Of a DNA stretch of 7,450 nucleotides, positions 1 to 6,631 are shown in pieces. The stretch spans positions 1 through 7,450 of the forward strand of contig JAOTXR010000096.1 of NCBI GenBank assembly GCA_029862285.1, given 5' to 3'. A program made the translations under genes and the position numbers. A model generated the notes under the pieces. That model was not told the origin of the DNA. It worked only from the letters and a program-made list of their open reading frames with translations, and did no database searches. The DNA comes from Gammaproteobacteria bacterium (lineage in GTDB: Bacteria > Pseudomonadota > Gammaproteobacteria > Steroidobacterales > JABDKV01). Numbering within the stretch: position 1 is the stretch's first letter; the number at the start of each line of letters is the position of its first letter.

Positions 1-162
1 GTATTCGAGTCGTCGAAAGGCAGTCGAATGAATAATACGGTCGCGATCCCGTTGAAAGGGGTTACGCGTGGCTGCCGGCGGTTCCTCGTAACGCCGGCCA
101 CGGGAGTTTTCTTCTGTGACCGCCCAGGCTACCGGGTCTTTGTCAGCGTCCCAATCAATCAT
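1..162 (-). CDS. dgt: dGTPase-like HD-domain deoxynucleotide triphosphohydrolase, N-terminal part (runs off the left edge)
   Basis: Reading the minus strand from the ATG at 162 gives 54 open codons up to the window edge. The segment ending in [20 protein letters not shown] is the conserved N-terminal signature of dGTPase-like proteins, which hydrolyse dNTPs, typically dGTP, to the nucleoside and triphosphate in the cytoplasm. The N-terminus ([10 protein letters not shown], then SRGRRYEEP) also fits the family's Arg/Gly/Tyr-rich leader. The HD metal-binding residues would lie beyond the edge and cannot be checked. The gene starts 14 bases after the aroB stop and is probably cotranscribed with it. 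No clear Shine-Dalgarno sequence is seen. An ATG at 173 opens only a four-codon frame (ATG CTG CAA CGA TGA) whose stop overlaps this start, so the start may be reached by coupling from aroB. Whether the enzyme is a strict dGTPase or a broader dNTPase cannot be told from this fragment. Confidence 0.93.
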   Translation of the reverse strand, partial: MIDWDADKDPVAWAVTEENSRGRRYEEPPAATRNPFQRDRDRIIHSTAFRRLEY

Positions 163-176
163 CGTTGCAGCATGAG

Positions 177-1247
177 TCAGAGGTGCGCGCCAAGCAAGAC
201 TTCGTCGAGGCGGGCCTGGGGTACATTCGGTTCCAACCGTGCCTTGCCGATCGCATCGAGTAGCACAAAACGCAGTTTGCCTCCGGCTGACTTCTTGTCC
301 ATGCGCATCCAGGCGCGCCATTGCTCAGGTGGTATTTCTGGCGTACGCACCGGCAGGCCAGCCGCTGCAGTGAGATCTCGCACTCGTTCGACGGTGTTAC
401 GTTCGATGAACCCGAGTTGTTGCGACAGGCGCGATGCGAGTATCAGGCCCGCCGCGACGGCCTCACCGTGTAACCAGGAGTAGGCGCTATCGCACTCGAT
501 CGCATGCGCAAAAGTATGACCGAGATTGAGTAGCGCACGCGGACCCCGTTCTTTCTCGTCGTGGGCGACAATGCCGGCCTTGATCTCACAGCAGCGAGCG
601 ATGGCGTGCTTCAATGCTGCCGGCTTTTGCTGCAGCAGGTTCTGCATATTGGCTTCCAGCCAGTCGAAGAACTCAAGATCGGCAATCAACGCATGTTTGA
701 TAACTTCGGCGATTCCGGAACGGAACTGCCGTTGGTCCAGGCTACGCAAAGTCTGTATATCGCTGACGACACAACGTGGCTGATGAAACGCCCCGATAAG
801 GTTCTTGCCACGTTCATGATTGACCGCGGTCTTGCCACCGACCGAAGCGTCGACCTGTGCCAACAGCGTTGTGGGCAGTTGAATGAAATCGACGCCGCGC
901 AGGTAGATAGCCGCAGCCAGACCAGTAACGTCGCCAATCACACCACCACCCAGCGCGAGCAGCATGGTGTCACGGCCACAGGCGCACAGTGTCAGCGTGT
1001 CAATTATCTTCATGACAGCTTCGATGTTCTTGTTTACTTCTCCTTCGGGTAAGACAACTACGTCAGTCAGCCGGTCGCCGACCGCTGTCTGCAGGGCCGT
1101 GAGATACAAGGGTGCCACATGGCTGTCGGTAACCACGACATTAGTCGGTCCAAGCAGTGGCGCCAACAGCCCGACCTGCGTCAGCAGATCCGGGCCGATG
1201 TGGATCGGATAGGACTTGTCGCCGAGTTCTACGTTGATTGTCTGCAC
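177..1247 (-). CDS. aroB: 3-dehydroquinate synthase
   Basis: This cytoplasmic enzyme of 356 residues, about the usual length, converts DAHP to 3-dehydroquinate in the shikimate pathway using NAD+ and a divalent metal. The dinucleotide-binding glycine motif GGGVIGD is at residues 100-106. It is followed by the family signature [17 protein letters not shown] at about 124-140 and a [11 protein letters not shown] segment. The expected metal ligands are present: E181 in [10 protein letters not shown]244 in [12 protein letters not shown] and H260 in LHGEAVAAG. The start is a GTG at 1247. An in-frame TAG lies only four codons upstream (1257-1259) and no start codon lies between, and [15 protein letters not shown] matches the usual AroB N-terminus. 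The ribosome binding site is weak. It follows aroK by 56 bases, which hold a palindrome, and precedes the dGTPase-like gene. No inactivating change is seen. Confidence 0.97.
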   Translation of the reverse strand: MQTINVELGDKSYPIHIGPDLLTQVGLLAPLLGPTNVVVTDSHVAPLYLTALQTAVGDRLTDVVVLPEGEVNKNIEAVMKIIDTLTLCACGRDTMLLALGGGVIGDVTGLAAAIYLRGVDFIQLPTTLLAQVDASVGGKTAVNHERGKNLIGAFHQPRCVVSDIQTLRSLDQRQFRSGIAEVIKHALIADLEFFDWLEANMQNLLQQKPAALKHAIARCCEIKAGIVAHDEKERGPRALLNLGHTFAHAIECDSAYSWLHGEAVAAGLILASRLSQQLGFIERNTVERVRDLTAAAGLPVRTPEIPPEQWRAWMRMDKKSAGGKLRFVLLDAIGKARLEPNVPQARLDEVLLGAHL

Positions 1248-1268
1248 GCTGCGATTCTACTTGAATAA

Positions 1269-1300
1269 AGGGGACAGTTTACTTTTTTGCACTGTCCCCT
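1269..1300. repeat. REP-like palindrome between aroK and aroB
   Basis: AGGGGACAGT (1269-1278) is perfectly inverted as ACTGTCCCCT (1291-1300), a 10-bp stem with a 12-base loop that contains six or more T in a row on the plus strand. It fills most of the 56-base aroK-aroB gap. The motif GGGGACAGTTTACTTTTT resembles, from memory, dispersed palindromes linked to REP-associated tyrosine transposases in gammaproteobacteria. No transposase is present here. On the minus-strand transcript the stem is followed only by TTATTC, a poor U tract, so terminator activity is possible but weakly supported. Confidence 0.6.
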
Positions 1301-1303
1301 GAT

Positions 1304-1861
1304 TCACGACCGCGCAGTCAGATTACGATGGATTTCGCGGGCGACTGACTTCACGTAGCGCCGGTCAGTACAGATCTGCAGCGTAGCGAGTTCCTCGTAC
1401 AGTGGGCCACGAGTCTCCATCAGCTCTTCGAGACGTCCGCGGGGGTTGTCCATTTGCAGTAATGGGCGGGTTTGGCTGCGTCGGGTCCGGTTGTATTGTT
1501 GGTCGACGGAAGTTTTCAGATAAATCACATAGCCACGCTGCCGCAGGTGCGCACGGTTGGTCTCTGACAGAATCGCGCCGCCACCGGTTGCAAGCACAAT
1601 ACCGTTGCGGTGCGTGAGTTCTTCGATGGCCTGACTTTCACGCTCGCGAAAACCGCTTTCGCCTTCTTTCTCGAATATGTACGAGACATCCACGCCCGTA
1701 CGTTGCTCGATATAGTGATCGATATCGACAAATTCATAGTCGAGCATGGCCGCCAGCCGCCGACCGACCGCGGTCTTGCCAGCGCCCATCGGGCCGATCA
1801 GAAAAATACGTTGGGGAAGTGTTTTGATGAATGCACCGTGGCCGCCAAAGGGTGGACTCAT
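1304..1861 (-). CDS. aroK: Shikimate kinase
   Basis: Shikimate kinase phosphorylates shikimate at the 3-hydroxyl with ATP, in the cytoplasm; the 185-residue length is near the family norm of about 170-180. The P-loop GPMGAGKT is at residues 23-30. The Mg/shikimate-binding pair D46 and D48 is in FVDIDHYIEQRTG, the shikimate-binding arginine R72 is in GFRERE, GGG 93-95 is in LATGGGA, and the lid arginine R132 is in TRPLL. The ATG at 1861 is the only reasonable start: TAG lies in frame three codons upstream and no ATG, GTG or TTG follows before the conserved core. This gives about 13 extra residues ahead of the core. The ribosome binding site GGGGA sits unusually close to the ATG, about 3 bases away. 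The gene lies between two palindromes (1269-1300 and 1896-1923) and is followed by aroB, the usual aroKB pairing. Confidence 0.97.
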   Translation of the reverse strand: MSPPFGGHGAFIKTLPQRIFLIGPMGAGKTAVGRRLAAMLDYEFVDIDHYIEQRTGVDVSYIFEKEGESGFRERESQAIEELTHRNGIVLATGGGAILSETNRAHLRQRGYVIYLKTSVDQQYNRTRRSQTRPLLQMDNPRGRLEELMETRGPLYEELATLQICTDRRYVKSVAREIHRNLTARS

Positions 1862-1885
1862 TTTCCCCTATTTTTGCGCTCCGGT

Positions 1886-1923
1886 GAAAAGACAAGGGCC
1901 AGGCTCGTTACCGAACCTGGCCC
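1886..1923 (-). terminator. Probable intrinsic terminator (or REP-like hairpin) after the Ig-repeat lipoprotein gene
   Basis: On the minus strand the arms at 1923-1912 and 1907-1896 form a 12-bp GC-rich stem (GGGCCAGG type) around a 4-base loop. The one imperfect position (1904/1915) is a C/A mismatch on the plus strand but a G-U wobble in minus-strand RNA. The stem is followed by TTGTCTTTTC, a T-rich tract. It lies 26 bases after the lipoprotein stop and only 25 bases before the aroK start, so aroK would need read-through or an internal promoter. The GGCCAGGCTCGTTAC core also resembles dispersed palindromic repeats, so it could be a repeat serving as a terminator. Confidence 0.6.
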
Positions 1924-1948
1924 CAATGCTCTCAAGTTCGAGGGGGGG

Positions 1949-3872
1949 TCAGAGGTCTTCGGCGCACAGGTCGCCGTAGCCCCACGGGCTCGAACGGAAT
2001 GGGGTGTTCTCGCCCACCAGCCCGGCGGTAACCAGATCGGCCAGCTCCATGGGGTCCGGTGGCCTGAGCAGACCGGGAGGCGCGCCATCGAGCACCACGT
2101 CGGCCGCGGTAACGTCCAGGATAAACTCGAGATCCTCGGAAAATTCGGTCCCGGCCACAGACACCTGAGCACGTAAACTGACTTCGGTCCAGGCGCCATA
2201 GAGCTGCGCATAACGAATCGTGACCGTGGCTTTGCCTTCGGCGTCGGTTAGCGCATCTCCGCCAACTACCAACGACGTTGCCGGCCTCAATGGTTCCATT
2301 GGAATTCTCATCGGTTTCATCCGGATCCAGGATGCCGTTACCATTCTGGTCTTCGTCCATGCAGGTCGCGCGGATGAATGGTACCCAGCTGTCGATCCCT
2401 GGCACCCACACACCCTTGCTGTATTGGGTCGAGCGTACATCAACCGTCACGTTGGCATCGGGCACACCATTGCCTTCCGAATCGGTCACGATAACCAGGT
2501 ACGGTACTTCGTAACTCTGAATGTCCGGTTCTTCGAGTTCGTTGCCGGTACCGATTGCGACGAAAAGTTCACGTCGTGCGACTGTCAACTGGACTATGTC
2601 GAATATGGATGAATCCGATTCAATTGCGGCTGTCACCGAGACACCAAGGTTGCCACTGGTGGTATCGCTGGCTATATAAAAAGTCTGGGCGCGTCCCTGA
2701 CTGTCGGTCTCGGCAGTCCCGACCGTCAGGATACCGCCGGTAACGTCTTCCAGCGAAAATGTGACGCGGGCGTTCTTGACGCGGTTGTTGTCCACGTCAC
2801 GCACCGTTGCCGTAATCGTAGCCTGATTGTTTGGTGCCACAGTAAACGGGTCGGCTTGCGCCTCGATAGTTGACGGTACGGTGGCAATAAACTCCACCGG
2901 CAGCTGGGTAATCGGCCCGCCATCGGCATCCGCCGAGATAATTGCCGGACCGGCATTGTTCGAACTCACACGGATCGTCGCCGAACCGTCGCCAAGCGTC
3001 GTGACGACAGGTGGGCCGACGATGGGGATGCCCCCGCTGTCAACGAATGTGCCACGGGTCGTTGAGAAACTGATGTCTTTATCGGTCTGTGGCACGCCGT
3101 TCTTGAGCCAGGTGACTGTGATGACTCTAATGGAATTGAGCACGATCTCGGCATTGGTAGGCGGCGTGTTGAAGAAGAAGCTGTCATCGGAAACGGTTAT
3201 CGCGCGGATGGCAGTCAAACCGAGCCCCGTGGCAGTCAGGGCATCATTTCCGCCTATAGTGGCCGTCAGGTCCACTTGTGCCTGACCGGTTGCGTCGGTG
3301 GTCAGGGTAGTGGCGGCGAGCGTATTACCGCTTGCCGACGACACCGCGATGGATTCGCCGGCGATGCCGTTGCCGGCACCGTCGACCAGCACAATCGTGT
3401 AGGTGGAAGTATCACCCTGAACCAGGGTATCCGAGCCGGTGATAGACAGTTGCGAACCGGTTACCGCGACATCGACGGTTCCCGTTAGCGCGTCAGCGGT
3501 TGCGCTTACCGTGATATCGCGGTTGGCTGGATTCCCCGCGGTAGATAGTGTCGCGGTGGCGACGCCATTGATGTCGGTGACCGATTGAGTGACCACCAAT
3601 CCTCCCGAAGTGGAGGAGAAGAATATTGGCGCGCCTTCGACAAAGTTGTTGTTGCTGTCTTTAACGAACACGGTGATGGTTGCCGGGATTCCACCATCGG
3701 ATGGAATCTGCGGATTGTTCGTGATTACGTCGACACTGGCGATTATGGCTCCGCCACCCGGCGTTCCCGCCGGCGGGGTAGCGGTGCCGGTTCCAGTGAG
3801 ACTGTTGTCATCGCCACCGCAACTGGCAAGCGCAATCGCCGTCAGGCACAGGGCAGTGATCAGTTTTCGCAT
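1949..3872 (-). CDS. Outer-membrane lipoprotein with about five Ig-like (Big_1/invasin type) repeats and EF-hand-like loops; frameshifted near 2270
   Basis: The gene starts at ATG 3872, with ribosome binding site AGAGGA nine bases upstream, and follows pilQ by 41 bases. MRKLITALCLTAIALASC is a lipoprotein signal with lipobox LASC and acceptor Cys18. Gly at +2 favours outer-membrane sorting. A Gly/Thr/Pro linker (about 24-42) precedes repeated beta-sandwich domains at about 44-139, 140-228, 233-333, 334-431 and 432-590. Each carries the pattern V.DxxxNxVxxAxVxFS, then TDxxGxAxxxL, typical of Big_1 domains. The fifth domain holds two EF-hand-like loops (508-519, 521-532). After residue 534 the original frame continues into an Arg-rich nonsense tail ending at 1932. 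Moving forward one base restores GGDALTDAEGKATVTIRYAQ, the missing second half of the fifth domain, ending at TGA 1949-1951, for about 640 residues in all. Cys504 and Cys636 could pair. The break may be a sequencing error or a true mutation. The function is not known to me; an accessory of the pilus or secretin, or an adhesin, is inferred from position. Confidence 0.8.
2262..2276 (-). other. Frameshift point in the Ig-repeat lipoprotein gene
   Basis: In the upstream frame the codons are AAC GTC GTT GGT AGT TGG (N V V G S W). Sensible coding resumes one base later as GTA GTT GGC GGA GAT (V V G G D), at 2269-2255. One extra base in GTCGTTGGTAG, for example one T of the TT at 2271-2272, explains it; a two-base loss is the alternative. 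There is no long homopolymer and no obvious stimulatory structure, so programmed shifting is not supported. Confidence 0.75.
2277..2351 (-). other. Two tandem EF-hand-like calcium-binding loops within the lipoprotein
   Basis: Residues 508-519 (DQNGNGILDPDE) place D, N, N, G, L, D and E at loop positions 1, 3, 5, 6, 8, 9 and 12 of the canonical EF-hand loop. Residues 521-532 (DENSNGTIEAGN) repeat the pattern with Asn at position 12. The loops are one residue apart, unlike helix-spaced eukaryotic pairs, and more like dockerin or thrombospondin type 3 calcium repeats. They follow an aromatic stretch (GVWVPGIDSWVPF) and Cys504, and lie between two halves of the fifth Ig-like domain. Calcium binding is inferred from the motif. 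Confidence 0.7.
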
Positions 3873-3893
3873 TTCCTTAAGTCCTCTGCAAGG

Positions 3894-3909
3894 GACGCCG
3901 CCGGGCGTC
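3894..3909 (-). other. Short GC hairpin in the pilQ-lipoprotein gap
   Basis: GACGCC and GGCGTC form a perfect 6-bp stem around a CGGC tetraloop, five bases after the pilQ stop codon (3914-3916). It lies about 6 bases upstream of the AGAGGA ribosome binding site of the lipoprotein gene. No U tract follows, so it is not an intrinsic terminator. It could stabilise the pilQ message end or temper downstream translation; that is inference. Confidence 0.4.
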
Positions 3910-3913
3910 TGAA

Positions 3914-6106
3914 TTAGTTGAGATTAGCGCCGTCCTTCAGAATCCGCGGTGTTACGAATATGAGCAACTCCGCTTTGTTATTTACTCGCTGTGTCTGACG
4001 GAACAAAGTGCCGAGTACCGGGATATCGCCCAGCAACGGTACCTTGGTGTCCGTTTCACGAATTTCGGTTTCATAGATACCGCCGAGAACGACAGTCTCA
4101 CCGTCGTCTACCAATACCTGCGTGACTACTTCGCGGGTATCGATACTGGGTACCAGGCCGCCGTTGGCACTGGGGACCACCTCGCCGACGTTATCTTTGC
4201 TGACCTGCAGATCCATGATGATCCGGTCATCCGGCGTAATCAGTGGTGTCACGATCAGCTGCAAAACGGCTTCTTTGAACTGCGTAGAGGTCGCACCGCT
4301 GGCGGAAGCCTCCTGGTAAGGAACTTCCACACCCTGTTTGATTCGTGCTTCCTGCTGGTTGGCAGTAATCACGCGTGGCGTGGATACGATCTCGCCGCGG
4401 CCTTCGGCCTGTGCCGCCGACAATTCGAGATCGAGCAGATAGTCAGAATCCAGTATCGCCAGTGCCAGCGTGCCAACGGAGGCCGCAGACGGCGCGTTAA
4501 TCGAAAAACGGTCTTCGATGTTCGGGAGCGTCACCGGATACGGAGATCCGGTCGCTGCAAGGTTGCCAACTGCTGATCCGACGATGACGTCCGATCCCAG
4601 CGCCGAGCCGGTCACGGATATCAGACCATCGGAACTATTGTCCGATATGGCCGTGTAACCCATCTGCACGCCAAGTTCCCGCGTGAAGTCATCATTAACC
4701 ACGACGATGCGTGATTCGATCAGCACCTGGCGTACCGGGATATCGAGCGTCTGTACCAGTCTCCGGATTTCGGCCAGCTTGTCGGCCGTGTCCTGCACCA
4801 GCAATGTGTTAGTGCGTTCATCGATCGCCACGCTGCCGCGGTCCGACAACAACGACTGATCGCCACTGGACTGCATCAGCGCTGCCAACTCCGAGGCTTT
4901 TGCGTAGTTGACCTGGATGAACTCAGAGCGTAACGGCGCTAGTTCTTCGAATTGCTTGAGTTTCTCAAGCTGCTGACGCTCGCGATTCGCCAGCTCCGCC
5001 GCCGGCGCGATGATGACGACATTATCGCGCTGACGCATGTCCAGACCCTTGGTCTCCAGAATAATATCCAGTGCCTGATCCCACGGTACGTTTTGTAGCC
5101 GCAGCGTTACATTGCCGGTAACGGTGTCGCTGACGACAACATTCATACCACTGACGTCTGCCAGTAGTTGCAGCACGGCGCGTGTATCGATGTCCTGGAA
5201 GTTAAGCGTCAGGCGTTCACCTTCGTATTCCTTGGTCTGTTCTTCCTCGTACAAATCTGCAGCAGTCGGAACGTAGGGTTTTAACTCAACAGTGAAGAGA
5301 TTGTCCGATTGATATGCTACTTGTTCATATGCGCCGCTCGCCGAAACAATCAAGCGCGCGTTGCTATTGGCCTGCGTAGCGTCAACGGTACTCACCGGTG
5401 TTGCAAAATCGAGCACATCCATGCGGCGGCGGAATTCCGCCGGCAGGTAGGTGTTCTGAAAATCGACGATGACGGTGTTGCCTTGTTCGCGCAGATCGAC
5501 GACCGTGCGGGGATCACTCAGTGTCACGATGACGCGACCCGCACCATCGTTACCGCGGCGGAAATCTACTGATTGGATGCCACGTTCGCCTGGCAATGCC
5601 GATACGACCGCAGCCGCAGTGGTTGAGGTGTCAGGCCCAAAAGCCGGCGAGGATGCTGTGTACTGCGTAGCAGACCCCAGAGTGACAAAAATGCTGTTGC
5701 CTTCCACCCGGGTTTCATAGGGAACCAGCGAGTCCAGGTTTAGTACCACCCGGGTGCGGCCGCTTGCTTCCGCGGCAAGAACGGTACGCAGCGCGCCAAT
5801 ACCGACATCTTTGCGTCGCGATGGCAGCGCCAACCCGGTATTGGCCAGATCGAGCGAGATGCGTGCCGGACGATCGATAGTGAAGCTGAGCGGTTCGGAA
5901 GCCGGGCCACTTAGCCGCAACTGCAGCTGCAGCTGTTGCCCGGGCAGAGTTTGTACGTCAATTTCCTGCAACATGTTTGCCGGGGCGTCCGCGGACCAGA
6001 CCGGCACCATGACGAAACTCAACAACAAGGCCGCTAGCCCGGAAAGGCGCCAGCGCCACAGCGGTTCCCCCTGTTTGTTGTCGCTGGGCGTATTGGTCCA
6101 CATCAT
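3914..6106 (-). CDS. pilQ: Type IV pilus secretin PilQ
   Basis: PilQ is the multimeric outer-membrane channel through which the type IV pilus is extruded and retracted. The 730-residue product has a signal peptide with a long n-region (about 20 residues), a hydrophobic core at 21-36 and likely cleavage after VWSA (residue 39). Two AMIN domains, which bind peptidoglycan in this family, lie at about 46-144 and 175-277. The secretin N0/STN domain is at about 296-368 (LNFQDIDTRAVLQLLADVSG) and N1 at about 395-456. The secretin domain spans about 460-723, with VPYQEA and the signature VPLLGDIPVLGTLFRQ at 689-704, followed by ELLIFVTPRI. The start at 6106 has GGGAG eight bases upstream; an adjacent ATG at 6103 is equally possible. 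It begins 15 bases after pilP in the same operon. Length and domain order are normal, and no defects are seen. Confidence 0.98.
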   Translation of the reverse strand: MMWTNTPSDNKQGEPLWRWRLSGLAALLLSFVMVPVWSADAPANMLQEIDVQTLPGQQLQLQLRLSGPASEPLSFTIDRPARISLDLANTGLALPSRRKDVGIGALRTVLAAEASGRTRVVLNLDSLVPYETRVEGNSIFVTLGSATQYTASSPAFGPDTSTTAAAVVSALPGERGIQSVDFRRGNDGAGRVIVTLSDPRTVVDLREQGNTVIVDFQNTYLPAEFRRRMDVLDFATPVSTVDATQANSNARLIVSASGAYEQVAYQSDNLFTVELKPYVPTAADLYEEEQTKEYEGERLTLNFQDIDTRAVLQLLADVSGMNVVVSDTVTGNVTLRLQNVPWDQALDIILETKGLDMRQRDNVVIIAPAAELANRERQQLEKLKQFEELAPLRSEFIQVNYAKASELAALMQSSGDQSLLSDRGSVAIDERTNTLLVQDTADKLAEIRRLVQTLDIPVRQVLIESRIVVVNDDFTRELGVQMGYTAISDNSSDGLISVTGSALGSDVIVGSAVGNLAATGSPYPVTLPNIEDRFSINAPSAASVGTLALAILDSDYLLDLELSAAQAEGRGEIVSTPRVITANQQEARIKQGVEVPYQEASASGATSTQFKEAVLQLIVTPLITPDDRIIMDLQVSKDNVGEVVPSANGGLVPSIDTREVVTQVLVDDGETVVLGGIYETEIRETDTKVPLLGDIPVLGTLFRQTQRVNNKAELLIFVTPRILKDGANLN

Positions 6107-6121
6107 CTCAAAAACTCCCGG

Positions 6122-6631
6122 TTAGTCGCTTAGAGCAACGGCGGCAGGGCGTTCAATATACCCACCGAGCCCGTCGCTGATGATTTCAATAAGTTTTATT
6201 TCCGAGTCAGAAATCTCCACGACCCGGCCTTCGCTCTGCCCCATATGATTGCCTACGCGGACGCGATGGAGCAGTCCATCCGCGGTTTTGACCAGTGCAT
6301 ATTCGCCGCCGCCAAGGCCGAGCGTGCCGACCATGCGAAGTGTGTCGAGCGGAAATTGCTCGAGAAACTCGCGTGCACGCGCCTGGTCAGGCCGCACGGA
6401 ACTTGTCGATACGCTTGTCTGCCGGTCCTCGACTGCAGGAATAAACGGTGAGCGAATATCGCTCGCCGAATAAACAAAAGTCTCATAGGGCTTGATCTGT
6501 GGCAGCGGGTCAATGCGGCCGCCCTTACGCGCGTGCACTTCGGCAATGTACTGCTCCAGATCCGAGACATCTTTAGCACAGCCGCTGAGTGTCGCGACGA
6601 CGAAGACCAAAACCAGGATGAGCCGTATCAT
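6122..6631 (-). CDS. pilP: Type IV pilus inner-membrane lipoprotein PilP
   Basis: PilP links the PilN/PilO inner-membrane assembly to the PilQ secretin across the periplasm. The 169-residue product has a lipoprotein signal ending in lipobox LSGC with acceptor Cys18. A flexible region follows, containing the conserved PYETFVYSASDIRSPF segment (49-63). The C-terminal beta-sandwich domain runs from about 86 to 162: EFLEQFPLDTLRMVGTL, then LLHRVRVGNHMGQSEGRVV and DGLGGYIERP, all typical of PilP. The start overlaps the pilO stop by four bases (ATGA at 6628-6631), and a strong GGAGGG ribosome binding site lies six bases upstream within the end of pilO. The stop is 15 bases before pilQ. Length and motifs are normal for the family. 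Confidence 0.98.
   Translation of the reverse strand: MIRLILVLVFVVATLSGCAKDVSDLEQYIAEVHARKGGRIDPLPQIKPYETFVYSASDIRSPFIPAVEDRQTSVSTSSVRPDQARAREFLEQFPLDTLRMVGTLGLGGGEYALVKTADGLLHRVRVGNHMGQSEGRVVEISDSEIKLIEIISDGLGGYIERPAAVALSD

Noticed and set aside
561..1052. Plus-strand open frame of 163 codons opposite aroB
   Set aside because: aroB on the minus strand carries all catalytic motifs; this frame has no family features and is a by-product of codon use.
1862..1895. Possible promoter for aroK (CTTGTC, 17 bases, AAATAG)
   Set aside because: The match to a sigma-70 -10 box is poor and the transcript would begin at or inside the aroK start codon.
1610..2176. Long plus-strand open frame (188 codons) across aroK and the lipoprotein end
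   Set aside because: It lies opposite well-supported aroK and lipoprotein coding sequence, crosses two intergenic hairpins and shows no recognisable domain; it is a shadow frame.
1932..2268. Arg-rich C-terminal tail of the lipoprotein in its original frame
   Set aside because: It does not continue the domain pattern, whereas the neighbouring frame does; it is out-of-frame translation after the frameshift.
2270..2352. Programmed +1 frameshift at the lipoprotein break
   Set aside because: There is no in-frame slow or stop codon, no slippery run and no obvious downstream structure; mutation or sequence error is simpler.
2827..3285. Plus-strand open frame of 152 codons opposite the lipoprotein
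   Set aside because: The minus strand shows repeated Ig-like motifs in register; the plus frame is low-complexity Ser/Val/Thr sequence without a domain.
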